Assembly (NCBI GenBank): GCA_913775305.1
Contig: CAJYIY010000127.1
Span: forward strand, 1-50,584
DNA from: an uncultured Erwinia sp.
GTDB lineage: Bacteria > Pseudomonadota > Gammaproteobacteria > Enterobacterales > Enterobacteriaceae
Reading direction: 5' to 3'
Length of the DNA: 50,584 nt
A model generated the notes under the pieces. It saw only the letters and a list, made by a program, of their open reading frames with translations. It did no database searches and had not been told where the DNA came from. Below, one piece after another: positions 36,112-45,781 of the stretch. A program made the position numbers and the translations under genes. Each line of letters starts with the position of its first letter. Positions within the stretch are counted from its first letter, which is position 1.

Positions 36112-36576
36112 TTAACCGCCGGCTGGCTGCGCGGTATCGGCAGCCGGTTCCCGCTGCACATCATCAATCTTCCAGCCGTCGTGCTCGTGCACCAGCGTCA
36201 CCAGCAAATGCTGCCGATCGGCGGGGTCGCGCCCGAGGGTTACGTCGCCAAAGGCGCGATTGCCGTTCAGGGTGAAATCACTGACTGTGACGTTATTCAC
36301 CCAGCCGTCGCTGTAGTCCTGATCCTGCAAAAAGTAATCATCATCCATGCCTTCCGGGCTTTTAATCAGCAGATTTATTTTCTGCAGCAGCCGCTGAGTC
36401 ACGTACTCATTCAGCAACGGATCGTGCTCATCAATCGGGCTTTCTTCTTTGCTCAGCGCCGTCAGATACCAGCTGTAAAAGGCCACGCTGGTGCTGCGCG
36501 GATCGGCATTATGCTCTGCCGCTATTGCCTGAAAGGCGAAAATCGGGGCAATCAGCATCAATAACCACTTTTTCAT
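36112..36576 (-). CDS. Exported DUF3828-like protein
   Basis: Small secreted protein of 154 residues with an N-terminal signal peptide (MKKWLLMLIAPIFAFQAIAA). The mature part starts with a helix pattern SVAFYSWYLTALS and ends in strands with VTLVHEHDGWKIDDVQRE, the layout of DUF3828/NTF2-like periplasmic proteins (E. coli YqhG shares the final HDGWKIDDV-like pattern). The C-terminus is Ala/Pro-rich and short. No enzyme motif is visible. It stands between the AraC gene and the hydrolase gene, same strand, 134 bases from the latter; GGGATGG precedes the start. Function unknown. Confidence 0.75.
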   Translation of the reverse strand: MKKWLLMLIAPIFAFQAIAAEHNADPRSTSVAFYSWYLTALSKEESPIDEHDPLLNEYVTQRLLQKINLLIKSPEGMDDDYFLQDQDYSDGWVNNVTVSDFTLNGNRAFGDVTLGRDPADRQHLLVTLVHEHDGWKIDDVQREPAADTAQPAGG

Positions 36577-36710
36577 TCAAACCATCCCGGATTAACCACG
36601 ACTTGTTTTCCTCAATCAGCCCAGGCTCTCCTTACCGCCTGTGATTGTATTGAAATTACGCGGCTAATCCAGTGTTCCCGGCGGCGATACCGGCTTTTTT
36701 TGGTAACTGT

Positions 36711-37418
36711 TTATCGACAATCGATACAACGGGTAATCCACTCCGTCAGGATGGCCGCCAGCGGCTGCGGCTGTTCAAGCGGCAGCATATGGCCGGAATC
36801 TTCCACCAGCCGGAATTCCGCGTGCGGAATGGCCTCACAGAGCGCCCGCGATTCGGCCAGGCTGCGCATGCGGTCTTCTGCGGCGGCAACCACCAGCGTC
36901 GGGCAGCGGATCGCACTCAGCAGATGGCTGTCGCTGTTGCGCGCCATCAGCAGCTGACGAATCCAGGTTTCCCGCCCCAGCCGCAGGCTCATGTCCAGGA
37001 TCTGCTGCACCAGCTGCGGGTTGTCCTCGTGACGCGGGCTCAGCGACAGCTTAATGGCCCGATGGCTCAGTCCGCGAAACGGGCCGCTGTCGAGGCGCAG
37101 TTTTCCGGCCATTGCAGCCTTAAAATTTGCCTGCATCGGGCTGTCGGCGGCGCTGGAGGTGGCAATCAGCGCCAGCCCCTTTACCCGCTCCGGCACCCGG
37201 CGGAGAATTTCACGCGCGACAAAACCGCCCATGGAGAACCCCAGCAGTACGAACGCCGGCGGGCAGCGATCCAGCACCATGGTGGCCATCTCCTCAATCG
37301 ATTCTCCCTGCGACAGATCGCCACAGCTCACCGGGCCCGTCACGTTAAGCTGCGGCAGCACTCCCTGCCACAGTCCGGCGTCGCACATCATGCCGGGCAG
37401 TAAAACCAGCGCTGTCAT
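36711..37418 (-). CDS. Alpha/beta hydrolase
   Basis: Serine hydrolase, 235 residues, alpha/beta fold, no signal peptide. Oxyanion region VLLPGMMCDAGLWQ at the N-terminus, nucleophile elbow GFSMGG (Ser62), an acid-bearing loop LVVAAAEDRMRSLAES and catalytic His in LVEDSGHMLPLEQPQP. It resembles small carboxylesterases of the MhpC/YbfF type; substrate unknown. Its start is only 3 bases after the J-domain gene, which itself abuts hscC, so the three genes form one transcription unit. The coupling of a hydrolase with an Hsp70/J pair is unexpected and may be accidental. Confidence 0.85.
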   Translation of the reverse strand: MTALVLLPGMMCDAGLWQGVLPQLNVTGPVSCGDLSQGESIEEMATMVLDRCPPAFVLLGFSMGGFVAREILRRVPERVKGLALIATSSAADSPMQANFKAAMAGKLRLDSGPFRGLSHRAIKLSLSPRHEDNPQLVQQILDMSLRLGRETWIRQLLMARNSDSHLLSAIRCPTLVVAAAEDRMRSLAESRALCEAIPHAEFRLVEDSGHMLPLEQPQPLAAILTEWITRCIDCR

Positions 37419-37421
37419 CGC

Positions 37422-38915
37422 TTAACGCTCCATAACGTTGTTGATTAACCGGAAAAATTCATACACCGCGGCGCAGCTGCCGAAATAGATCATCAGGCCA
37501 ACGATAATCGCAAGCAGGCGCGATGGTATCGCACGCGGGGCGTTCCATGGCGCGGCCAGCAGCCAGTGGATCAGCTTACCCGGCAAAAAAATAAAGGGCC
37601 CGCCCCGCTGCCGGATGCGCCATCCCCCACTGCACACAATTAACGCCAGAATAATTTCAACCACGCCCGCCAGCCCCGTCCGGTTCCCCAGCAGCTTCGG
37701 AATGCCAAAATGCATCAGCACGAAAAACAGGATCAGTATCAGGACAGAGAACAGGCCCTCAATCAGGAGCCAGACCGTCAGCGCGTCCGTCCAGCGCCGC
37801 AGCTGAAGGAAAATCAGCTCGTGACCGTAGAGATAGAACAGGATCAGCACGCCCGTGAACGTCAGCACCGGCCATTCGGGATGCGCTGCGACTGCGCTGC
37901 GGTTAAGTACCACGCCCCAGAACAGCAGCAAAAACACTCCGGCCCAGCTCAGAGCCACGTGCTTTTCCTGACTGCACTGCCGCACCACCGGGTTGATGCG
38001 TTCGGTGAGTTCGGGATAGCGGTCGCACAGCCCGGCCACCAGATTGTTCATGTCGGAGAGGAAGTTGGGTATCAGCCGGGCCCAGAATGGCATTTTTTCG
38101 TCACTGCCGGCTATCAGCGCCACCATCCGTCTTTTGCGCCAGGAATCCCCGGCTGAACGCAGCAGCGCCTGCCAGTTCGCCTCCACTTCCGTCTGGCGCG
38201 TGGCGCTATCTAACTGCCAGACCAGCCAATCGGGCAGCACGTTGCCGTTATCGTAACCCTCCAGACCCCAGCCAAGGGCTTCAGACAGGCTCATCAGCAG
38301 CTCTCCGGTCAGCCCCGGCCTTTCAACCAGCGCCTGCGCCAGCTGCTGATGAAACTGCTGCTGCTGCATAAGCGAGCCGCTGGCAGCCACACGCTGCCAG
38401 CTTTCCTCCAGCTGCGCCATGCACAGCTCCGATTCCAGCAGCCTGTGCGCCAGCAGATGAATATCCTGAGGGGTGAAAACGGGCGGCGGCGTAATATCCA
38501 GCGCCATCGCTGACCACTCATCGGCACAATTTCTCCGATCGTCGCCGGAATATGACGAATTATCGCTTCCGTCTGGCGACAGAAACTGCGCAGCCAACGA
38601 TGCGCTCGCCCCGTCGTCCGCGGTTGTTGCGTCAACACGCGATACGCTGTCGCCATTTCCGCAGCAGCCTGCCCCCTCTTCCTGCGCAGTCTGCGCCAGA
38701 CCGGCCTCCTCTGCCTGAGCATTGGTCGCAAAAACCTGTGGCTCATCCGGCTCGCTGGCGGCGTAGCGCTTCGCCTGCTCCCAGGCCTCGCGCAGCCGCT
38801 GATAACCTTCGGGATCGCGATCCGGACGATGCTGCTTCAGCAGCCGCACGTAGGCGCGGCGGATCTCATCCTCGTCGCGAGTCGGGGCAATCCCCAGTAC
38901 GCTCCATTCACTCAT
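37422..38915 (-). CDS. Membrane J-domain protein, HscC co-chaperone (DjlB/DjlC type)
   Basis: Protein of 497 residues. An N-terminal J-like domain (WSVLGIAPTRDEDEIRRAYV, then LLKQHRPDRDPEGYQRLREA) has HRPD rather than the classical HPD, as in E. coli DjlB/DjlC. A low-complexity, polar linker (about residues 65-145) follows, then a helical middle part and about five hydrophobic helices at the C-terminus. DjlB and DjlC are the inner-membrane partners of the Hsp70 HscC. The start directly follows the hscC stop (TAA then ATG), and it lies 3 bases before the hydrolase start. Which of the two E. coli paralogues is nearer I cannot say. Confidence 0.85.
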   Translation of the reverse strand: MSEWSVLGIAPTRDEDEIRRAYVRLLKQHRPDRDPEGYQRLREAWEQAKRYAASEPDEPQVFATNAQAEEAGLAQTAQEEGAGCCGNGDSVSRVDATTADDGASASLAAQFLSPDGSDNSSYSGDDRRNCADEWSAMALDITPPPVFTPQDIHLLAHRLLESELCMAQLEESWQRVAASGSLMQQQQFHQQLAQALVERPGLTGELLMSLSEALGWGLEGYDNGNVLPDWLVWQLDSATRQTEVEANWQALLRSAGDSWRKRRMVALIAGSDEKMPFWARLIPNFLSDMNNLVAGLCDRYPELTERINPVVRQCSQEKHVALSWAGVFLLLFWGVVLNRSAVAAHPEWPVLTFTGVLILFYLYGHELIFLQLRRWTDALTVWLLIEGLFSVLILILFFVLMHFGIPKLLGNRTGLAGVVEIILALIVCSGGWRIRQRGGPFIFLPGKLIHWLLAAPWNAPRAIPSRLLAIIVGLMIYFGSCAAVYEFFRLINNVMER

Positions 38916-40613
38916 TTACTGCGTCCAGTCGTCGTAGCGGGACAGCATCTGCTCAAGATGCTGGCGAAACTCGGCAATTTGCCGAACGTCCTGCGTTTCC
39001 AGCAGCTGTTCAAATGCCGAGAGAGCGGCATCAATCTGCTGTCGCTCCTCACCCAGCAGGAAGCGATAGAGCGCGTTGCAGCGCATCAGCACCCGGCGGT
39101 TTTCCGGTCGGTCACGCGGATGCTGCTTCAGCGAGGTCAGCCGCGCCAGGCTCTGCTGGATCGCTTCCTGACTCATCTGGCCGGGCACGTTTTCAATGAC
39201 CAGACGGCTGATGTCTTCCGATGCCGACGTCCGGCACTCCACTTCCAGAATCCCGTCCAGCGTATAGGTAAAACGCACGTCGATGCTGACTTCACCGGCC
39301 TTGCGCGGTGGCACATCGAGTTTTAACTCACCGAGCAGAATATTATCTTTGACCCGCCGACCTTCGCCCTGATAGATCTCGATCTCCACCACGGTCTGAT
39401 TATCAGCGGCGGTGAACAGGGTTTTCTCCATGCTGACCGGCAGGAAGGTATTACGTTCGATCAGCGGCAGGAAGAAACCGGACTCCTGGCGGCCATACTG
39501 CTCGCGCAGTGTGGCCACGCCCAGCGAGTAGGGCATCACGTCGGTGAGGATCACATCCTCAACGGCGCTGTCTTCCATCACCATCCCGGCCTGCACGCCT
39601 GCCCCGAGCGCAACCGCCTGGTCAGGATGCAGATCGTGACGTGGGAAGCGGCCAAACAGGCGGGCCACGGTCTGACGGATCAACGGCATACGCGTGGCGC
39701 CGCCCACAAGCAGCACGTGATCCAGCTGGTCGAGAGTAAAGCGCGCATCCTGTAGCGCCTGGCTGACAGGCCGTTGCAGGCGGGCAATCAGCTCACTGCA
39801 AATTCCGGCAAATGTCGCTTCGCTCAGCTCCCACTGCCAGCGCTTATCCTGCCATTCCAGGGTCGCCGTGGCGGGAGATGACTGGGTAAGATCGCACTTC
39901 AGCCGTTCCGCCAGCTGGCTGAGGCTGGCATAAAGTTCGCCCTCTGCGTGGTTCAGTTCCGGAAACTGCTGCTGCATCCAGCGCAGGATCGCCGCACTGA
40001 AGTCATCACCACCGAGGAATACGTCACCGCTACTGGAACGCACTTCCACCACGCCGTCGAACATATCGATGACAGAGACGTCAAACGTACCGCCGCCGAG
40101 ATCAAAGGTCAGATACTTTTGCTGCTGATTATTCAACAGGCCAAAGGCCAGCGAGGCGGCCGTCGGTTCGTTCAGCAGCCGTTTAACCTCCAGCCCGGCC
40201 AGCTCCCCGGCTGTTTTTACCGCACGGCGCTGCACGTCATTAAAATAGGCCGGAACGGTGATCACCGCACCGGATACCGGCTGGCCGAGGACCTGCTCCG
40301 CATCGTCTTTCAGCTGGCGCAGCAGAATGGCCGACAGCTCCTCGGCGCGAAAGTGCTGTCCGCCTAGCTGGAAGGTGGTTTCGCTGCCCATGGAGCGCTT
40401 GAAGCTGCCCACAGTCAGGTGGGGATGCGATTGCAGACGGGCTTTGGCGGGCTGCCCCACCAGCATATTGCCCGCCTCATCCACGCCAACGACCGAAGGC
40501 GTCAAAACGTCGCCAAAACGGTTCGCTACCAGTTCTGAACGCCCGTTGCGCCACAGGCACAGCAGACTGTTTGAGGTACCCAGATCGATACCTATTATCC
40601 AATCAGTGGTCAT
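38916..40613 (-). CDS. hscC: Hsp70-family chaperone HscC
   Basis: DnaK-like ATPase chaperone, 565 residues (E. coli HscC 556). Nucleotide-binding domain: phosphate-1 motif [30 protein letters not shown], phosphate-2 [14 protein letters not shown], adenosine motif [14 protein letters not shown]. The substrate domain starts near [16 protein letters not shown] and contains [14 protein letters not shown]; the C-terminal lid is short, as in HscC. In E. coli HscC works with J-proteins DjlB and DjlC and affects sigma70 activity. It is the first gene of the three-gene unit with a J-protein and a hydrolase. Stop codon abuts the next ATG. Confidence 0.95.
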   Translation of the reverse strand: MTTDWIIGIDLGTSNSLLCLWRNGRSELVANRFGDVLTPSVVGVDEAGNMLVGQPAKARLQSHPHLTVGSFKRSMGSETTFQLGGQHFRAEELSAILLRQLKDDAEQVLGQPVSGAVITVPAYFNDVQRRAVKTAGELAGLEVKRLLNEPTAASLAFGLLNNQQQKYLTFDLGGGTFDVSVIDMFDGVVEVRSSSGDVFLGGDDFSAAILRWMQQQFPELNHAEGELYASLSQLAERLKCDLTQSSPATATLEWQDKRWQWELSEATFAGICSELIARLQRPVSQALQDARFTLDQLDHVLLVGGATRMPLIRQTVARLFGRFPRHDLHPDQAVALGAGVQAGMVMEDSAVEDVILTDVMPYSLGVATLREQYGRQESGFFLPLIERNTFLPVSMEKTLFTAADNQTVVEIEIYQGEGRRVKDNILLGELKLDVPPRKAGEVSIDVRFTYTLDGILEVECRTSASEDISRLVIENVPGQMSQEAIQQSLARLTSLKQHPRDRPENRRVLMRCNALYRFLLGEERQQIDAALSAFEQLLETQDVRQIAEFRQHLEQMLSRYDDWTQ

Positions 40614-41246
40614 TCACTCTGTCCTTGTTGCCCCGTCAGCGCGGGTTTAAGTTATGCCCGGATTTCAGGATATGCACAAACAGTCTACCCGACAGTTTTC
40701 CAACAGAGCCAGCACTGATGAAGAGAAAATTCGCCTTTGCGGGGCGGATAAGCCAGCAATATTGACAATCATTTCAGTCAGTTTGGGAACTTCAGAGATT
40801 TCTGTGGTGAAACAGCGTCAGGCAGATGCGATCGACTGGATTATTGACCGTTCATCCCGCAATAGCGCGACGCATTTTTATTCTGACCGTGGATTATTTT
40901 TTCCGGCAAACCGGCGGAAAAGGATGAATAAATAGTTAGCTTTTGATCAGCCATAGGGAAAGTGATTTTATGCATATATTATTCACTCAAAGTGCATAAA
41001 ATTATTTTTCTCATTGTTTTTCAGAAACTTGAATGTGATCAAAAAGTGAATAATTACGCGGCGTTCTGTGTTGACATTGTTAAGGCTCACCGCCAGCATT
41101 AGGCCACATGCTTACCTCCCGCCAGCGGTTCTGGCCTGAGTGAATGCCACACGGCGCTGTCCGTTTTCTCGTCGCGTAGTACGCCTGAAAGCCCGTTTTC
41201 ATCGGGACGGGGTTGCTTTGCCTGCAAAATATATAGAGAGGATGCC
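40614..41246. other. 633-base divergent spacer, hscC / permease
   Basis: No gene I can support. The 93-codon plus-strand frame at 40654-40935 lacks a ribosome-binding site and known similarity. From about 40900 the sequence is strongly AT-rich and contains the inverted repeat at 40966-41001. A good ribosome-binding site (GAGAGGA) sits before the permease start. Confidence 0.5.
40966..41001. repeat. 9-bp inverted repeat upstream of permease
   Basis: TTTTATGCA (40966-40974) / TGCATAAAA (40993-41001), perfect, 18-base spacer that itself contains CACT-caa-AGTG. Located about 250 bases before the amino-acid permease; a possible operator. Confidence 0.45.
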
Positions 41247-42641
41247 ATGTCTGACCAAACGGATGCGCAGCAAAATCTGCATCGGGGGCTGAGTTCCCGA
41301 CATATCCAGCTGATCGCCCTCGGCGGTGCCATTGGAACCGGGCTGTTTATGGGAGCCGGTAAAACCATTGCCGTTTCCGGAACCTCCATCCTGATCACCT
41401 ATGTGGTGGTGGGATTCTTTATGTACATGACCATGCGGGCGATGGGTGAGCTGCTGCTGACCCGGCTCGATTACCGCTCTTTTGCCGACTTCGTTGCCGA
41501 CTACCTTGGACCCAAAGCAAGCTTCTACCTCGGCTGGTCCTACTGGCTGAGTTGGGTGGTGACCTGCATTGCCGACGTGGTGGTCTGCGGCGGCTATGTG
41601 CAGTACTGGCTGCCCGCGCTGTCACCCTGGATACCCGCCCTGTCGACGCTGATGCTGCTGTGCCTGCTTAACCTGCTGTCGGTAAAAATGTTCGGCGAGG
41701 CCGAATTCTGGTTCGCGATTATCAAGGTGATCGCCATTGTTGCGCTGATCGTCACCGGCGGCTGGATGATCGCCAGCGGCTGGACCTCGCCGGATGGCGT
41801 ACAGGCGTCACTGAGCAACGTCACTAATCCGCAGGTGTTTATGCCACACGGCATTGTCGGCTTCTTCGCCGGATTCCAGATCGCCATCTTCTCCTACACC
41901 GGGATTGAGCTGCTGGGAACCATGAGTGCCGAAACCCGCTCGCCGGATCGCGTGCTGCCGAAGGCGATTAAAGCCATTCCGATGCGGATTATCATTTTCT
42001 ACGTGCTGTCGATGGTGGTGATTATTGCCGTCACCTCCTGGCAGCACATATCGCCGGATACCAGCCCGTTCGTCACCCTGTTTGATAAGGCCGGGCTTCC
42101 TGCGGCGGCGGCGGTAATTAACTTTGTCGCCCTGACCTCGGCGATGTCCTCTGCGAACAGCGGAGTTTACTCCAGCACGCGTATGCTCTACGGCCTGTCG
42201 GTCGACGAGCACGCCCACTGGCAGTTCCGCATTCTGTCACGCACCACGTCTATTCCGGTCTACAGTCTGCTGTTTACCTGCTTCTGTATGCTGATTGGCA
42301 CGCTGCTGCTGTTCCTTGTGCCGAACGTGATGACGCTGTTTACCGTCGTTTCCACGCTGGCGGCGATTCTGGTGATCTACAGCTGGGCGATGATTGTGAT
42401 TGCCTATCTGGTGTACCGCAAACGTCGCCCCGACCTGCACCAGCGCTCCAGCTTTAAGATGCCTGCCGGTATCGCCATGAGCTGGCTGACGCTGCTGTTC
42501 TTCCTGTTCTCACTGGTGGTGATGGTGTTTGATGCCGATACGCTTACGGCGCTGTGCGCGATGCCGCTGTGGTTTATTCTGCTGGAGTGGGTCTGGCGGG
42601 TGAAGCAGCGTAAAGCACAGGTTGAGTCAGAGGCGATGTGA
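41247..42641 (+). CDS. CycA-like amino acid permease
   Basis: Amino acid:H+ symporter of the APC superfamily (AAT family), 464 residues, 12 helices. N-terminal motif SSRHIQLIALGGAIGTGLFM is the family signature; VMRAMGELLL-type segment MTMRAMGELLLTRLDYRSFA and FQIAIFSYTGIELLGTMSAE (helix 6) follow; TSAMSSANSGVYSSTRMLYG marks helix 8. It is similar to CycA (D-serine/D-alanine/glycine) over its length but more divergent than the other orthologues in this window, so substrate assignment is only likely. A GAGAGGA ribosome-binding site supports ATG 41247. It converges on gdhA across a strong terminator. Confidence 0.87.
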   Translation: MSDQTDAQQNLHRGLSSRHIQLIALGGAIGTGLFMGAGKTIAVSGTSILITYVVVGFFMYMTMRAMGELLLTRLDYRSFADFVADYLGPKASFYLGWSYWLSWVVTCIADVVVCGGYVQYWLPALSPWIPALSTLMLLCLLNLLSVKMFGEAEFWFAIIKVIAIVALIVTGGWMIASGWTSPDGVQASLSNVTNPQVFMPHGIVGFFAGFQIAIFSYTGIELLGTMSAETRSPDRVLPKAIKAIPMRIIIFYVLSMVVIIAVTSWQHISPDTSPFVTLFDKAGLPAAAAVINFVALTSAMSSANSGVYSSTRMLYGLSVDEHAHWQFRILSRTTSIPVYSLLFTCFCMLIGTLLLFLVPNVMTLFTVVSTLAAILVIYSWAMIVIAYLVYRKRRPDLHQRSSFKMPAGIAMSWLTLLFFLFSLVVMVFDADTLTALCAMPLWFILLEWVWRVKQRKAQVESEAM

Positions 42642-42661
42642 TCGCCTGAGCGAAGCGGAAT

Positions 42662-42701
42662 GCGCGTTGCCGCCGATAACCCTCGCTCGCGGACAACGCG
42701 C
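42662..42701. repeat. GC-rich inverted repeat after permease
   Basis: GCGCGTTG (42662-42669) / CAACGCGC (42694-42701), perfect 8-bp arms with a 24-base spacer, immediately before the terminator hairpin. Could be a second termination or 3'-protecting structure. Confidence 0.45.
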
Positions 42702-42710
42702 GACACAATC

Positions 42711-42746
42711 AATCAGGCCCTGCCGGACAATCGACAGGGCCTGATT
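42711..42746. terminator. Shared terminator, permease / gdhA
   Basis: Twelve-bp perfect stem AATCAGGCCCTG / CAGGGCCTGATT, 12-base loop, followed by TTTC on the plus strand and preceded by AATCA on the other side (TTGATTG on minus). Sits between convergent genes. Confidence 0.8.
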
Positions 42747-42819
42747 TTCAGCAGAAAGCGCCTCTGCGAAGGCTGTCCAGCGCGGAGCGCGGAGCTCAGA
42801 CCCAAGACCGCATGACGGC

Positions 42820-44202
<1,383 letters not shown>

Positions 44203-44574
44203 TTAAGAGTTATTTGAATAGCCAGTGAGATAATATTGTGCGTCAACGACTATATCATTGCTTTTCCGCTGCACAACAAAAAAGTGTGAGCCGTTAATCT
44301 GCCAGACAAACTAATATCAGCCAACGGAACCACGCCCGAATTTCGGAATTTACCCTTACAGAAGGCACGGCCGGCGGGGGCTAGCCGCGTCTGAGTTGCC
44401 ATTTATCATGGCAACGTCTGTTATTCATCCCGACATAAAAACTGAATAGATTACAACATGTTAAATACATTCATAAGAAAAAATTATGGCCAGAGAATGT
44501 CAATTAAATCTAATGATAGAGAAGGTCATTATTAATAATACCGAAAAGGTGCGTGTTAATTCGCAACTTTTCGC

Positions 44575-44610
44575 CGGGTTTAAATAATCAGGAATAATTA
44601 TTTAAACCCG
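44575..44610. repeat. 14-bp perfect inverted repeat
   Basis: CGGGTTTAAATAAT (44575-44588) / ATTATTTAAACCCG (44597-44610), loop of 8 bases (CAGGAATA). Very stable for such an AT-rich stretch and not next to a gene end: gdhA starts 412 bases away. No T-run follows. Confidence 0.75.
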
Positions 44611-44734
44611 CGGAATTCTCACCGCCTGGCGCATCACTTAATTTTTTTCATCGCCCTCAATTCTAAGGATCCTTATAACATATCAGAGGCTGAGGAGAGT
44701 GCTTACGCAACGTTCTCCACGCCGTTGCCCATCG

Positions 44735-44985
44735 TCAGATCTCCACCTCACGAATATCATGCGCGTCAATCGCTCCGCCAATACGGATTTTACTGACCCG
44801 CTTACCGGTCAGCGCATCTTCGCTCTGCGGTCGGGAAAACTGATCTTACCCGGCAATCGTGGACATGCGACCCGGTGAAGACACTCCAGACCAGCAATAA
44901 GCCGCGTAGGGCCGCGATATACTTCGCGAAGTCCCTGAACTGCATGGGCTTCCGGTAATCCGGTTTGGCAGGAACGACGATTTAC
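44735..44985 (-). pseudogene. Possible remnant of an unrecognised gene
   Basis: Minus-strand fragments with ordinary amino-acid composition in at least two frames, separated by stops: an upstream part (IVVPAKPDYRKPMQFRDFAK, continuing YIAALRGLLLVW) and a downstream part (DQFSRPQSEDALTGKRVSKI, ending DAHDIREVEI and a stop at 44735). I do not recognise the family. The frame breaks suggest decay after insertion or deletion. Confidence 0.3.
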
Positions 44986-45105
44986 ATGCGCAGGTTACCG
45001 GGCCTTAAAGAGATGCAGAGCATGTCCGTAGAGCCTGAACAGCCTTCATGCCAGAAGCTAACCGCCGTCAAGCGAACATGGCAGTGCAAGCCTGGAGAGT
45101 CTGGC

Positions 45106-45690
45106 TTATTCAGGTTTTTTTCTTGAACGAAATGCTGCCACTTTCATACGATTGCCGCAGGTTGCCATACTGCACCAGCGGCGTCGGTGAGATTTACTCA
45201 GATCGTGGAACAGCAGAATGCAGTCATGGGCCTCGCACTGACGAACATATTCGAATTTATCGCTGGTGACCAGATTCACCAGCGCATCGGCAATCGGCCA
45301 GAGAAGGCCAGACGGGCTTATGATATTGTGATAAAGGGTGCTCTGGAGTTGCTGCGTGTCGTCGTCCCATTCCAGCTTCCTCTCCGGGTGACCCACTTCA
45401 AGCACCCGGTTGACCACCGCAAGATCTACCGGAACCCTGTTCATGGCGGCGTTCACAATACTCCTTGCACTGCTGCGAAGTTTACGAGCTTCGGCCAGCA
45501 TTCCATCAGGGATCGGTTGATCGCCAATGTCAGGCAATACCCCGGCTTTCCTCAGCCAACCTGTGACGCTTTGATCATCAGTAAGACAGTCATGACGTTT
45601 ACCACCTATCGCATACTCGCTGTTAATGAAATCGAGCGCCAGGTTATCAGCCAGAAAGGGGGCATCGGAATAAGTGCTTTCAGAATTCAT
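45106..45690 (-). CDS. CGNR zinc-finger regulator
   Basis: 194-residue protein with an N-terminal ABATE (stress-induced) domain (APFLADNLALDFINSEYAIG) and a C-terminal CGNR zinc finger: VRQCEAHDCILLFHDLSKSH, then RRRWCSMATCGNRMKVAAFR with the four cysteines. CGNR proteins are predicted one-component DNA-binding regulators. It is divergent from a hydrolase gene with GTTAC repeats between and just before its own start, consistent with autoregulation. The ATG at 45690 has no clear ribosome-binding site, and one repeat overlaps its leader. Base composition differs from core genes; the pair looks acquired. Confidence 0.85.
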   Translation of the reverse strand: MNSESTYSDAPFLADNLALDFINSEYAIGGKRHDCLTDDQSVTGWLRKAGVLPDIGDQPIPDGMLAEARKLRSSARSIVNAAMNRVPVDLAVVNRVLEVGHPERKLEWDDDTQQLQSTLYHNIISPSGLLWPIADALVNLVTSDKFEYVRQCEAHDCILLFHDLSKSHRRRWCSMATCGNRMKVAAFRSRKKPE

Positions 45691-45693
45691 GTC

Positions 45694-45770
45694 GTTACGT
45701 AACCCATAATTTTTTTTTGACAGGTTACCAGATACCTATGTAACCTTCAAATTCAAACTTTAAAGGTTAC
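45694..45770. promoter_or_regulatory. Cluster of four GTTAC operator-like repeats
   Basis: In the 91-base divergent spacer: GTTACGTAAC (45694-45703, palindromic), AGGTTAC (45722-45728), GTAACCT (45740-45746, opposite orientation) and AGGTTAC (45764-45770). The second and third form an inverted repeat with an 11-base gap. One lies four bases from the CGNR start, another 12 bases from the hydrolase start. A likely binding region of the CGNR regulator. Confidence 0.6.
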
Positions 45771-45781
45771 AGGTAATTATC

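Noticed and set aside
40654..40935. 93-codon frame in the hscC/permease spacer
   Set aside because: No ribosome-binding site, no similarity I recognise, and it overlaps the probable hscC promoter.
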